Counted from the first letter of the stretch, positions 46,939 through 60,110 are shown. The stretch is DNA of 64,000 nucleotides from Sesamum alatum (GCA_034509735.1 JACGWO010000005.1:31712479-31776478); one strand, 5' to 3'. The notes: generated by a model from the letters alone, not told the origin. Translations and numbers: made by a program.

Positions 46939-49900
46939 ATGACGTGCGGTGCTCGGATTTTTCACTACTCTAAGAAGGTGCTCCATTTTCGATGACATGA
47001 TTATGTGTTTTTCATCGGACATGGATGGATGCATTTATTTATTTTGTTTTGTTTTATGATTCTATTTCTTAATCTGGATCGCCAGTTTACATGCGAGTGA
47101 TTGAATCTGAATCGGGAATATTAACATGTTTTTCTGGATATTTCGGAGCTCAATCCGAAATGATTCGCGATATGTTTGGGATCTTACCGTTGATTTGCTG
47201 ATTTTGAGCTTTACTTTTGTGTTAGAAGTTGCCAAGGACAGTGCGGTGTTAGAATGTTGTGTATCGGCTGGTTGTTCAGAATTTTATTGTCCTTTGGTGT
47301 TATAATTGACTTGTTGTTAATCGACTGGGCCGAAGCCTAGCGTCCCTTGAGCTTTTATGATAAATATTGGTAAAAGTCCCCAAATGCATGATTGGTGCAG
47401 GTGAACTTTTTGGAGAGCATCTCCGTAGTGGTAGGATGGGGACCTAAATATGTAAATAAGGTGTTTTGAATTCCTATGCTACGCGAAATTTAGAGTGTCT
47501 TAATGGATACATGAGCCAGGGGATTATATTTGCTTTGTAATCGCGACTCGTGAGTGGCCGACTGGTGTTGTTAATAGTGTCCTGATTGGCTGCATGAATA
47601 GTTTTGACACACGTTTTTCTGTACATTTGTAGTGGGATGATGCTTCACCTTAAGATTGATTCTCCTAATTAAACTATAATTACATTGGCCGTGGTGCTGT
47701 AGATTTATCACCCACCAGCTTCCTTGATTAAATATATCTTTTATACTCCAGTAGTTTATTTAGGTGATGTAGCATAATGACTTATTTACACGTCCTCTGC
47801 CGTTTTCATTAAAAATAACTTGCCTGTAAAATACTTAGAGACTAAAGGAAAGTATCTTCATTTCCTTTTTGATTCCTGATTCTGGAGTGTACCTTTTCCT
47901 CACTGCATAAATTAATTTTTTTTCTACAGCTCCGACAAACCCATAGCATTTTACGAGATCGTGCAATATCCATACGCTGGATTACGAGTGACGCAAGGCC
48001 GTCGATTGATAAAATAGATGGTAAGTTACTAAGCAATTTATCCTTCTTTAGCACACTGCATATCTCTCTTTATTTTTGCTACCTAAGGACATGAGTTGAG
48101 GTTGTGATTCTGACTACCAGTGACTGAGGTGATCTATAAATTGGACCTAAGTAATAGGTTTAGTCACAGCTTGAACGGTCATTCGGTGCTAAATAAACGT
48201 AGCCCTGAAACCTTTTGTTTTAACACTTTGTTCCCCTTCTCTGGTAACATAACGATATATTGGTGCTTGCTTGCTGTCTGAATTTCTAATGCCTTACAGA
48301 GTAAATGTGATGCTATTGTGCAAAGACGGGTTTCATAATTAAGCTTCTCGTGTATTTCTTTAATCTGGATTCACGTATTAAATATTCATGAGCGGTTAGT
48401 CACATTTTTTTTCTCTGAATTAACTTCGCATATCAAGTTATTGCTGAAAGTAAATGTTTTTTGATGAGTCCTGCTACTGTTTGTAATGAGTCTAGCTTTC
48501 TCAGCTAACTTGTACTAGATCAAGATCAAATGGCAGGTTATATAGGCAGTGATTTGATAAGTCATAATTCTTGAATGAAGTTACTTTTATTTTGACTATG
48601 CTTTCTGTCCAAAATATGTCGAATAGTTGCGTGATGCGTGGGTGAAGGTTTTGTCAAATAGCATCTATTACGTAGCAAACAAGAACGACATGCATATTGT
48701 TTATCTTATTGTAAGTCTGTTCCCTGTAGTTTGCAATCTTTCGAAATATTCAGTGACTTTTGGATCTGAATTTCTATTTTGTTAGTGCTTTGGCTTGTGG
48801 CATGAATTTGGGCCCTCATCCAATGAGGTGTTAACTGTCAATGATTACATAACGATTCTAGTGGTACTATGGTGGTCGTACTAACATGGAGTTCTTACTT
48901 GAATCTGTGTTTTTGTGCGCCTGTACATATTTTCTTTCGTATGTGTGTATGTATGTTTTTAGATTTGCATATCCAATGCGTCTATCGTGATACAGATATT
49001 TCAAGGCCCAGCCCAATTGGTAGACATGGAGACAGAAGTGGTTTTTCAAATTCATCCAGCAGAGGGCGTTTTACTCCCCGTCACCAATCAGCGAATGGAA
49101 CCACGGTGGTTAGATTACTGGAATTTTTACCTCTCTTGTTTTCTGTTGTCCTTTGAGTACCTAAATTGTCTAGTTGGTGAAATCTTGAGAACTTTGTTTT
49201 AAATTATGTGATGAAGACATCATCCATGGGAATGAGCAAGGCAAATGCTTTGTGGACAGCAAGGAAGGTTCATGCACCAGCAATAGGCTTGCTGTGCAAC
49301 AGGTTCTGACAATTTTTAAAACCATATATCTTTTCATGTAATAATATATTAGTTCTCACTGGTCTGTTTCACATGCCTGTTTCCAGTCAACCACAAAACT
49401 CAGTCAGAAGTTTTTCTACAGATTCAGGTTAGTCTGGTATTCCAATCCTGCCAATAAATTATTGTTTTAAGACTGAGCATATATTTAGAGGGATGTGTTG
49501 AACTGTTTGCTGTGTGAAGGTTAGAAGTGAGTGACATTACTGGATGACCACATTTGTAGTGGCATGTTTGATAATAAAGTGCACCTAATTACTTATTCCA
49601 TGCATAAGAGTCAATACTAATTTTATAACTTAAAACTTTCTCATTTTGACCATTCTTCCAGGGTTTTGGATAACTTTTTTCTATCTCCTCTCTCTATAGC
49701 TTTATTTGACTCATATCAATCTACTGCTGAGCATGCTGCTTCTTTCAGGTCTTCCACCACACCAAGAGATCGGGATGCCCTCTCTGTCACCTACAATGAC
49801 GGAGGCACGTGTCTTTCTGTTGTTCTTCGAATGATCTGCTTGTTGTTACCTACAAATGTCATACTAATTGTGTGTTGTTTTGCTATATGTAGGGTAATAT

Positions 49901-52900
49901 TGCAAGGTGGCTGAAGAAGGAGGGTGACAAAGTTTCTCCTGGAGAAGTCCTTTGTGAAGTGGAAACTGTGGGTGCTATTGATTTTGTCTGTGCTCTTCCG
50001 TCTAATTAAATAAAAAACTTGTCTTGTAAGTCTGATTCCTATTTTCACATCATTTGATGTCTTAAGGACAAAGCAACTGTGGAAATGGAGTGCATGGAGG
50101 AGGGATATCTAGCAAAAATTTTGCGTGGCGATGGATCAAGTGGGATTAAAGTTGGTGAGGTACTTATCAAGGATAAAGGACTTCTTATTCACTATCTCTG
50201 GCATATTTTTCAGTGATTTTTCTTAACTTACGTAGAATAGACAAGGCCAATTTAATAAGACTGAGCTTTTAAGATTGAATTTTCTTATGGTGTCTTTAGC
50301 TTTTCGCATAGCTTAAACCCTATCTTGTTATCATTTTTATTCTTGATGCCCTTATTTCATTTCATAATCCTCACTCTTGCTTGATATCCTTAACATGGGT
50401 CATCTGACTCAAACTGGAATTTTCTTTCTTTAATGATGAATTCTAACCCAGCACTGAAACTTCTGTATGCATTGAATAACTTTGTAGTTTCCTTGAGACT
50501 GCGTGTTACTTATGCCAGGAACTGAGAGAAAATGATTGATGGTTTGCTAGTACCTGTAATTGGATCAGATTGTTAACTGGTACTAAATTAAATCAACTAA
50601 TTAATTGGCAATAATTGCCTATCTAAACAGGAATAGGAGCTAGATAATTGCATACTGATTTCCAGTTTTAGACGCAAAAGGAGTTGATTTTCGGCTGGAA
50701 ATATCACCTAATTTCTTTTAGTGACTGATGAAAGTATTATTTGATTCCCTCTAGATAATTGCCATAACTGTTGAAGAAGAGGAGGATGTGGCAAAATTTA
50801 AGGACTACACTCCTTCAGCATCAGATGCTGCACCTGCACCCACACCCGCACCCAAAGCGCCCTCTGCTCCAACTCAAACAAAGCAAGAAGTTGCAGAAGT
50901 GCCTGCTACTTCGCCAGAGCCAAAAGTTTCCAAGCCTAGTGCACCTTCTTCAGCTGGAAATCGCATTTTTGCTAGTCCACTTGCCAGAAAACTTGCTGAA
51001 GATCACAATGTAAATTCGATACTCCAACTATAAAAGCCACTTGACTGCTTTAGCTTGGATGATACACTTTTATTTTCATGTCAAATATCTCTTGAACTGA
51101 TGTCTTTCATGCGATACACTTACGATACATTAATGCAGGTATCTCTTTCAAACATCAAAGGAACTGGTCCTGATGGGCGCATTGTGAAGGCTGATATTGA
51201 AGATTATCTTGGTAGTTCTCTGGTGCCCTGTGCTTGCTTGTACTTAAGTGCCATCTGGATGTTTCTCTTCTTCATTCATTTGGATGTGCTTGTTTGCTAT
51301 AGTTTATAGTATTTGACAATCCAGCTGATATTTTACCTTGTCTGTCCTGTAGCTTCACGTGGTAAGGAGGTTTCACAAGCTCCTAAGGCTGACACAACAA
51401 TCTCTGCTGCTCTAGATTACACTGACATCCCACATTCGCAAATCAGAAAGGTATTGTCTTGGAAATAGATATCAATTCCCATAATAGCAAAGCAAGAGTG
51501 GATTAGCTTTGTTCATTCTCATCTTGCTGGCAGAAATATCCTTGGTTTATGAAGTATTTAAGGTTATTGCATAGATTAAAAGGTGTGTAATAAGCAATAA
51601 GAAACCTTGCTATGCCATGCCTAACTTCAACCAGGGAAGTTGAGAACATAGTCTTCAAAGCACAAGCTCCCCTACTAAGTACCATAGGGTTTCCGGGGTG
51701 CAATTAATGCAAATGGCAGAGACACACACACACACAAAAAGCAATTAGACAAATGAATTTTACCATCTCAATTGTAATTACGAGTTTCTCTGTAGCAGCT
51801 AACATATGTTGCCTTCTGTGGCAGGTGACAGCATTGCGGTTGTTGCAATCGAAACAAACCATCCCGCACTATTACCTTACTGTAGATACATGTGTTGACA
51901 AGCTTATGGAGTGAGTGCACAGTCTAGTGCAAATGAAAATTAGCCCCACCAAAATTTGTCTTATCTCTTTTAATCTCTACATCTTCTGCAGATTGCGCAG
52001 CCAGCTGAATTCATTGCAAGAAGCTTCAGGTGGGAAAAGGATTTCTGTTAATGATCTTGTGATTAAGGTATGAGAGACCTTTGGCAACAACATTATGTTA
52101 GATACATGCCTACATGCAGCCTCTCCTTTTCCTTTTTGTTTTCTACTTTCTTTCCATTCTTTGGAGAAGTCTCTCCTCTTGGAAGGCACGAAGTCTGTTT
52201 AGCCCTTCGATAGCAAGTTTTTAGGTTCTAGTCATCATGAATCAGCCCCTATAAGGATAAATTCCTTTTAAGTATGTTAATACTGTGTTTAAGTAACTAG
52301 AGTTTCTCAGAATCAATTACTTTAACACCACTATTTGGCTGCAGGCTGCTGCCTTGGCTCTTAGAAAAGTTCCTCAGTGTAATAGTTCATGGACCAACGA
52401 TTATATTCGCCAGTAAGTGTGCTTAACAAAGCCAGTTGTTGCTCAGTCATCGCCGGCTTCTAAATTGCAACATCTTCTATGTATAATACAGGTATCACAA
52501 TGTGAATATTAACGTTGCTGTGCAAACTGATAACGGATTGTATGTGCCTGTGATTAAGGTGAGTCATTGTCTGTGTTATATGATAATCATCTATCCCTGC
52601 TTTCACCTTGAGAGCAATAATGATGACCATGCATGTCACAACTCTTTATGCTGAAATTTGCAGGATGCTGACAAGAAAGGTTTATCAAAAATTTCTGATG
52701 AAGTTAAGCATTTGGCTCAGAAAGCAAAAGAAAACAGCTTGAAACCAGAAGATTACGAGGTGAAAAAAGATTTAGTAATAAGCTTTCTGAGGATGTAGTT
52801 GCTCACTGTATTAATCTTACAATATCCTGTTTATAGGGGGGCACATTCACGGTTTCTAACTTAGGAGGGCCTTTTGGCATCAAGCAATTCTGTGCCATCA

Positions 52901-53305
52901 TTAATCCACCTCAGGCAGGCATTCTAGCAGTTGGCTCTGGTAAGTCGAACTCTATTCCTTCTTGCAGTTTCCGATGTTTGTATTATGCTGATCTTTATCA
53001 TCTTTATTGAATCTATACGCACAGCTGAAAAGAGGGTGGTACCTGGTGGTGGTCCAGACCAGTATAAGTTTGCTTCCTTCATGTCCGTGACGCTAAGCTG
53101 TGATCATCGGGTCATTGATGGTACGTTGCCCTGTTTGGCATGCAATGACGGAACAACTATCACTAATTCATCATTAACTGTATGTAGATATTTATTGATC
53201 TGTTCTAATGTGGTATGCTGATGCTGTGTTATAGGTGCCATTGGAGCAGAATGGCTCAAAGCCTTTAAAGGTTACATTGAGAATCCAGAGACGATGTTGC
53301 TTTGA
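46939..53305 (+). CDS. Dihydrolipoyllysine acetyltransferase, E2 of mitochondrial pyruvate dehydrogenase complex
   Basis: Nineteen exons encode 559 residues: 46939-46977, 47930-48020, 48996-49105, 49217-49302, 49387-49427, 49749-49804, 49893-49967, 50067-50159, 50755-51009, 51139-51211, 51353-51450, 51825-51910, 51992-52067, 52345-52412, 52492-52558, 52664-52759, 52837-52939, 53025-53120 and 53235-53305. E2 forms the PDC core and passes acetyl groups from E1 to CoA. The Arg/Ser-rich first 120 residues fit a mitochondrial presequence ending near VRSFSTDS. One lipoyl domain (about 130-210) has its lipoyl-lysine in ETDKATVEM (Lys168). A Pro/Ala linker follows, then an E1/E3-binding domain ([16 protein letters not shown], about 267-305) and a catalytic domain with DHRVIDG (His532; most relatives have DHRVVDG). 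The intron after 49804 appears to use a GC donor. All phases close. Confidence 0.94.
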
Positions 53306-53970
53306 AGTTGTTTTTGACTTTCCTATTTTCTCCAAAATTTTCTACTCTGATAACCCAAGTCACATAAAGGAACAGATCAACCACAAATGTTAATTATTCG
53401 CAGCGTGGGTTGTCCAAAATTGATTTGCGGTCACCGGAGAATAGATTTTTGTGAAATAATGAGTCCCAAGAGCAGAATGTTGTGAACTAATTTTTGCTCA
53501 TGTAGAGTGTGAAAACTTCTTGAACATGAGATAATTTACTTGCCAAGGATTTTATCTGCCTCCTTGAACAGCTCTCGTGGAAATAAATTATTCTAAGCAC
53601 CATTTTCTCCTGCTGTCTTGTCTCAATTTGGACCGGACTTTTTCCTTTTGTCTAATACCCTTTGTGTTTTCTCAGTTCAGTTCTACCAGGATGATCATGG
53701 TAGTCACTTCCCATATACGTACCATACTGTTCAGCCAATTGCATCATTGGGCAACATATTTTCTTGCATGGGTTAAAACAACTTTGCTTTGCTCATAGAT
53801 GAGCGTCTACCTCAATAAACGAAAAGTACATTGATACTAGTTGGAAGACAGAAGACAGCTCTACAGAATCATTCTTCCAGCCTAAATGCTCGTTAACATC
53901 AAGGGCTCATCAGCAGAAGTTATTAGCTGTGCGGGGAACTAAACCTTGTTGTAAAAAGGTGCATAGCAAT
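53306..53970. other. PDC-E2 3' region
   Basis: Probable 3' UTR and spacer. No exon is recognised. Confidence 0.45.
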
Positions 53971-53973
53971 CTC

Positions 53974-54150
53974 ATGCCACCATATACTCACACACACTCC
54001 CAACAAATTTTGAACTCAATATCTTCACAATGAAATATTGAGTCCCAACAAATTTTGAACTCAATATCTTCATAATGCCACCATATACTCACACACACTC
54101 CCAACAAATTTTGAACTCAATATCTTCACAATGAAATATTGAGTCGCAAA
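53974..54150. repeat. Tandem duplication with a 101-bp period containing small palindromes
   Basis: The block atgccaccatatactcacac at 53974 recurs at 54075. Each unit carries cccaacaaattttgaactc followed by caatatcttcacaatg and aatattg. The latter form an inverted repeat (caatat ... atattg) with a 12-base loop. The half-unit 'caacaaattttgaactcaat' occurs three times in all. Confidence 0.8.
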
Positions 54151-55617
54151 CCATTGGTATGTCCCTCAGGACATGCCCGCTTTAGAATTCACCATTCCAC
54201 CATTTGCTCTCAAGTCCCAGCCTAAAAGTTCCATTCAAAAGGATGTTATGAAGGAAGTAACCTTTTAGTCGATGCTCTATATTAGTCTATTGTGCTCAAT
54301 CAGACCATTGAAGAAACAACCATATGCAGAGCAGAATCCCCTTTCACTAGCAACCACAAAACACATTACATGCATTTTCCTGGCATAATGGTTCTCGCCT
54401 GAAGACAGAGTGCCAGGAAGTTGATTACGTGGTTGATAATAGAAGTTTCTACACGACATCTAATAACCTACACCAACGATTGGCACTGTTATGCATGTAA
54501 ACTTGCTGAGCAACTGCACCCTCGGTGGAAATAGAGCACTCAAGAAAATATAGATAAGCATAGCACGTCGGCTCTAGAATTCAAGTATCAGCAACAAATA
54601 ATCATTCTCTAGCAAATGCAAACGAGACTCGATTTATTCTACTTTTCTCCTCAGAGCATCATTTCGATTATTAGCAAAGAAATACATGGAATCAAAACAG
54701 CAGACAATAGATCAGTATATCACCTGGGAAGAAAAAAGAAGAGACAGGCAATCACTCTTCAGTTCAGCTAAAATCAGACAATGGACTACTGTAACTCATC
54801 TAGATCACAATGAAGCATAACTATTTCCCAACTCTGTCTTCCACAGACATAGTTTCATGCACATATACACTCGAAAGTCTCCATCTACACTGTCTACTAT
54901 CAATACATCCAAGTATCCTTGCCCATGAAGAACTCAATATCGAGCATCATAACATATACCCAAATGCCGATCAAATCAAAGATAATCATGCATGAAAACA
55001 CAAAAAACAGAAAGCTGGCACAAGTTGGTTTTTGCTCAAAGACGAAATCTTAGGCAAAGCAACCAACTTCTGTAAGCTAACAAGCAATAACATCAACCCC
55101 ACAAGCACTGGCCTTCAGAATTAACACCAAATGCACATCAAGAACCAAATAAAACAACCACCCGGAAAAAGGGAATAACGGGAAAAGAGAGGCCATGTAC
55201 ATAGACATTTCTCTAACCCTTCAGCTGTAAGACATTCAAAGAAACAATATGTAAAAGAAGTATACAAATTTATCATTCAGAGGGAAAATTAAGAATGGCA
55301 GTATCACTGTTCTCCGGGAATTTATTCACAAATCTATGTCTTCTACGAACTACATGAATTACATCGAATGAGAGAACCATGTAGAAGTACTGATACTAGA
55401 ACTAGAGTACTAGGATTATATACTACAAACAGAAAAGCATGATCCTTTCATGCCTGCATATAAAGAACTTAAAGTTTTCAGTGCCAGAATAGCTGAATAA
55501 TCATCAAAATTGCACCTTTAATATAAGTAAACGATTAGTTAATTGATTAAGAGAACACCGACCGACCAAACAAACGCAAAATCAAAATCCCAAAGAATTT
55601 AAAGGAAAATCAACTGC
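54151..55617. other. Spacer and TIM23 3' region
   Basis: About 1.5 kb without a recognisable exon on either strand. The part next to 55617 should hold the TIM23 3' UTR. Confidence 0.45.
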
Positions 55618-56193
55618 TCAAATCGGGACGTATCGTTTCACAGCTTGTTTCCCGGCGACGGCAAGCCCCACAAGCACGCCACCAATCGCCCCCGCCACTG
55701 CAGCGGACCTGGGGCCCGCCGCCGCCTTGTAAAGCGCTCCAGTACCCAACCCGGCTACCACGCTGTTGATTATATCATCCGTATCCCTAACCGCGACCAT
55801 ACCGCTTTCAAGGCCCGCGTACATCAGCCCAACGACGCCACACCGATTACCGATCTGCCGGCCCGCGTGACCCGACCCGTTGAGGATCCTATTGATTTTC
55901 AGCTTCATGGTGTCCGTCGGCTCAATAGCCTTAACCCCCGAGGCGAACCCCTTGGCGGCGCCTGCCGTCGCGCCGGCGAGGTAGCCTATACCCGTGTAAT
56001 AGGTCAAATTCTCTCCCCATGAGCGGCGCTGCGCGTGGGCTTCCTCCTGGAAGAGAAACTCCGGTGACGAGGGCAGATTGTACGTGGTCTGCGTGGGGAG
56101 GTGCAAATCTTGGTATGGGTTGTAAAGTCGGCGATTTGAGTTGCTTTCATCTGTGCTGTTCCCTTGATTCGGAGCTCGAGGTTGGTATGCCAT
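55618..56193 (-). CDS. TIM23: Mitochondrial import inner membrane translocase subunit TIM23
   Basis: A single-exon gene of 191 residues. TIM23 forms the presequence channel of the inner mitochondrial membrane with TIM17 and TIM50. The amino-terminal 75 residues are hydrophilic and face the intermembrane space ([18 protein letters not shown], then [20 protein letters not shown]). Four small glycine- and alanine-rich membrane segments follow: [58 protein letters not shown] and [19 protein letters not shown]. The GxxxG-like spacing is typical of Tim17/22/23 proteins. It ends KRYVPI. The length and lack of introns match plant TIM23 genes. The GC content is higher than in the neighbours. Its start codon lies 371 bp from that of the divergent METTL6-like gene. 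Confidence 0.93.
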   Translation of the reverse strand: MAYQPRAPNQGNSTDESNSNRRLYNPYQDLHLPTQTTYNLPSSPEFLFQEEAHAQRRSWGENLTYYTGIGYLAGATAGAAKGFASGVKAIEPTDTMKLKINRILNGSGHAGRQIGNRCGVVGLMYAGLESGMVAVRDTDDIINSVVAGLGTGALYKAAAGPRSAAVAGAIGGVLVGLAVAGKQAVKRYVPI

Positions 56194-56564
56194 GGCGGAA
56201 ACTAGAGAGAGAGAGAGAGAGCGAGGAGAGAGAGAGGCTCTTCTAGGTTAAACTACAGGTGGCTTCTGACTTCTGAGGAGGGAGTATAAAAAACCGGTCC
56301 GGTCCGGTTCGAAGTTGCTGGATTTTGGCTGTTCCGCACATTTATAGGGCAGACGACATCGTACCGGTCAAAGCGACAACCGACGTGGCAATTTATGGTT
56401 TTTTCCTTTTACTTGCTCTCGGGGCTATTGCCGCTAGCTCCTCTATCTTTTATTTATTTCGAATAAGTCCCTATCTTTCTGATTATTTCAATTTCAGCCA
56501 CACTCGCGCTTCAGAACGTGCACCGAATCAATACCGTTTACAACAACTGCCACAGTCGCCGAAG
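56194..56564. promoter_or_regulatory. Short bidirectional promoter between TIM23 and the METTL6-like gene
   Basis: 371 bp separate the two start codons. The interval holds a (GA)n tract at 56203-56222 (TIM23 leader, CT on its sense strand), a GC-rich repeat of ccggt words near 56294-56310, and no clear TATA box on either side. TATA-less, GC-rich head-to-head promoters are typical of paired housekeeping genes. Confidence 0.55.
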
Positions 56565-59091
56565 ATGACGGCCGCCATGGCAATGCTGCCGGCTCTGTGC
56601 TGTTCTTCGATCGTTGATCGGAGCATTTTCTCCCGTCTTCCTGCCGTCCGGTTCGAGCCGTTAAGCTGCGGAAAACGTGGTTTGGATGATGTTAATGAAC
56701 ACTACTTCAGCAGAAAGTCGCTTAAGTATTGGGACAAGTTTTACAAGCGCCATCAGAACAAGGTTTCTTGATTTTCTGTTCGTTTTCTTAGCTAATTATC
56801 GTCCCCTTGGTTTTAAACTTTTTGGGTTTGTTCATCATTAGCGTTATCTTGAACTTAAAAGGTTTGCATTTTGGATTTCTTTTTTGGTTGCAGTTTTTTA
56901 AGGATAGACATTATTTGGAGAAGGATTGGGGCAAATACTTTTCTGAGGGTGATGATGCTGCAATTTCTGCAAATGGGAAAGTGCTTTTAGAGGCAAAGCA
57001 TGGTCTTTTCTTTTCTTATCATTTGTAATCATTGCAATACAGAAAAGAAAGCGTAGAATCATCAGTTTCTGTATGTTGGGGTGATAATTTGAAAGTCTTG
57101 CCCATAAATTCATAATGTCAATGATTCTTGGCAAGTGCAGGAAGGCTCATTATTTCTTTTTCTGCGCTATAATATGGTAGAAATAACCAATATTTAATTA
57201 ATGTATGACTGCAGTTGTGAGCTAGATGCAGTGATTTTATAACTAAATTGTTTATCATGAATGACAGATTGGTTGTGGAGCTGGAAATACCATCTTTCCT
57301 CTTATTGCTGCATATCCTAAGCTTTTCGTTCATGCTTGTGATTTTTCAAAGGAAGCGCTAACTCTAGTTGAGGTTTGTGTGTTCTGTTCATTGCTTTAGG
57401 TGATAAAGTGGTGTATGCATGTGTGCTTGTGTCTTGGAGTGGGAGTACAAGTATCAGCTTATTTAATTTCTTATACTAGCAAGTTATAGTCATCCACTGT
57501 CTCAAGTGGTGTGGTCCTGGCGAGATTATTTGTTTAGATAACTTCTATTGTCGAAATCAATACAGGAACATCCAAATTTCAATGGAAATCGGATAAATCT
57601 GTTTATCTGTGATGTTGCAAATGATGAGCTCTGTGAAAAAATCTTGCCATCTTCTGTTGATATTGTTACTTTGGTAAGTGAAAACCTGGTGGCAAAGAGT
57701 AAGGTTCCAGTTACTATATTGTAATATTTGTTGGAATTGTTTCTCCCTAACTCGATAATCCATATGCAGATTTTCATGTTGTCTGCAGTTTCTCCAAATA
57801 AGATGCCTTTGGTGCTACAAAAACTGAAGAAAGTACTGAAGGTTACATGCTTTTAAGCTCTCACCTTCCTGTCCTATTACTTTGATTTTTTTCCTATTTT
57901 TATTTTATCCTCCTGTCATGTTTATTAGTGAATCTCATGTCATGCTGCAGCCAAATGGTCACATTCTAGTCAGAGATTACGCTGTTGGAGATTCTGCACA
58001 AGTAAGTTCCTTGTTATTAGTCAAGATCTACTATATGGTAGCTGAAATGTTAATGGCATTTTTCTCTTCAGATTTACTTTATGGTGGGGTTTCTCTTGTA
58101 CTGAACCAAAAATAGGGTTGAGTTAATTTTGAATAGTGTAATTTTTCATAAAATGAAATTTGAAGAATTGGATAACACTTTAATAAGCATGTGGGTAGTC
58201 AATGTAATCATTTGACTGGTAAAGTGAAATCTTTCACCGTGGCAGAGTTCTGCAGAAATTCTTGGCTAAATATCACATGCTTGTTTTCTTTTAACTACAA
58301 AAACATGTTATGAAAAATATGTTGCATGTGTTCATTAGCCTGAACGTTATCAATCTTGATGTTCATCAAACAATTCCGTCCTTCATTTTTTTTTCCACCT
58401 AATTGTTGAATAGCTTGCAGTAAATTTTTCAGGTGAAGCTGGAGAACAGAAATCAGATGATCAGCAATAATTTCTATTTTAGAGGGGATGGCACTGTAAG
58501 CATCTGGATGAGTTTGGTTTAACTAATTTCATGTCTGTTGAGCTACAAGTTGATGTTATAAAATCCTGATAGTTTTTGGTTAATTTGCAGTGCTCATTTT
58601 ATTTCTCTGAAGATTTCTTATCAGCTTTGTTTGTGAAAGCTGGCTTTGCAACTGTGGATATTAATATATATTGCAGACAAGTAGAGAATCGATTTGAGAA
58701 TATGACATTTCAAAGGTATAAGCAGAATGCTCGTTCTGGAAGTTATGTTTTTTGTTCATTGCTTAAAGTTGATATTTAATGATATAGGAAGTTGCCATCT
58801 CTTTGGGAGAGGGAACAATGTTTCTAAGGAAATTAAAAATGACTCCCATTTGGAAGTGCACATATTATAAGCACCCTTGTAGAATTATGTATTTGCAGAT
58901 GGGATACTGCATCTGGCTCTATTGTCTATCAACTCATGGTTTTCACCCAGCAAGCTGTATTCTGACTATTCTTCTTGTTTATTATTCTACTCTTATTTTC
59001 TTTTGATGTTTTTCCTGGTGTTGTTGTGTGACCTCACTCATATGGTTATAGGCGGTGGATTCGTGCCATTTTCACCAAGATTGACTCCTAG
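56565..59091 (+). CDS. METTL6-like tRNA N3-methylcytidine methyltransferase
   Basis: Nine exons, 56565-56762, 56894-56992, 57268-57372, 57566-57673, 57770-57841, 57951-58001, 58433-58495, 58591-58715 and 59052-59091, give 286 residues. The family (METTL2/6/8, yeast Trm140) adds a 3-methyl group to cytidine 32 of certain tRNAs using S-adenosylmethionine. Visible features are SLKYWDKFYKRHQNKFFKDR and HYLEKDWGKYF at the start, the SAM-binding motif IGCGAGNTIFP (about 100-110), acidic VHACDFSKEAL (second SAM motif), FMLSAVSP (after VDIVTL), and GHILVRDYAVGD. The end MTFQRRWIRAIFTKIDS is family-like. The ATG at 56565 is chosen because the frame upstream has no ATG. The intron after 56992 begins GC, not GT. 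The serine-group of tRNAs is the likely substrate by analogy with METTL6. The first 25 residues may be a targeting peptide, but this is uncertain. Confidence 0.9.
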
Positions 59092-60110
59092 ATTCCTGAC
59101 AACAGTGTGGGAGTTTTTACCATCTTCTGGAAGTTAACTTCCATTTGCAATTCATGCAAAAGATTGGCATACAGTACTGGTGCATTTTTGTTTCATTATT
59201 TTCTTTCTCCGGCAGTTTATTCTCATAATGCCATGCATATTTGATCAATGATTACCAAGGAAGCTTCATTGCAGATGTTATGCTTGGCATTAATCGATGG
59301 AAGCAAAACCAACAGTATATGGCCAGTTCTATTTTCAGCCCCCCGGAAATCTGAAGTCAGGGTCTGCAGATCATACTTTTTTCGTGGAGTTTGTACACTG
59401 TTGCAGTTTCAAAGTAAATAAACCCGCTGACTGTTTTATGTAAGACAATATGTCAATGCAAGGTGCCTTTAGAAAGTTGGATAGCCAAATATGTTGTGTC
59501 ATCCGTAGGAACATTTTCTTTGAGCTATATGATCCTTGGTTTCTGGAACAAAGGACAAAGTGAGAAAAGTTAATTTCTCTATTTGTTATCATCTGTGCTC
59601 GTCAAAAGCTTTGCCCGCTACTAAGTGCTTGACAGGAAGTAATTTAGAATGCCTTATCTCCATGTTGAAAACATTTTGATATCCTGTTTTCCCATGGTAA
59701 TGTTAGGGTAGCATATCTTGCATGATCACAAAGCTATTAGCTTATACATTGCCGAAAGAAAATGAACATCCATATAATGTGTAAACTAGGAACTGGTAAG
59801 TTAAAATGCATTTGGAGTCTTTGAATTGGAGGCAATTGCAGAAGAACTTTATCAACTTTCCCAATTGCTGTGAGTTGCTGGTTTCTGTTCTCTGAAGAAC
59901 TAGTCCACAGTTTCTAATGTTGTAGTTGTGCTGGTTCCATTTCTGCATGCAGTTTTGCTTGGATGTTCCATTTGTGTTTCTGAATTACCGTCCCGGGTTT
60001 CCTGGTTGATCATGAAAATGCACTTTATTAATGCATTTTATTATTCAAAGAGATGCCATTAATGGTTAAACTCACACAGACTTCTGACTGACCTGCCTTG
60101 AATGAAAGCT
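59092..60110. other. Tail-to-tail 3' regions of METTL6-like and kinase genes
   Basis: About 1 kb between convergent genes. No exon is seen on either strand. Confidence 0.5.

Noticed and set aside
55645..56022. Plus-strand frame over TIM23
   Set aside because: Antisense shadow of a GC-rich single-exon gene.
56325..56564. Amino-terminal extension of the METTL6-like protein
   Set aside because: The open frame starts with TTG and contains no ATG before 56565. It is promoter and leader sequence.
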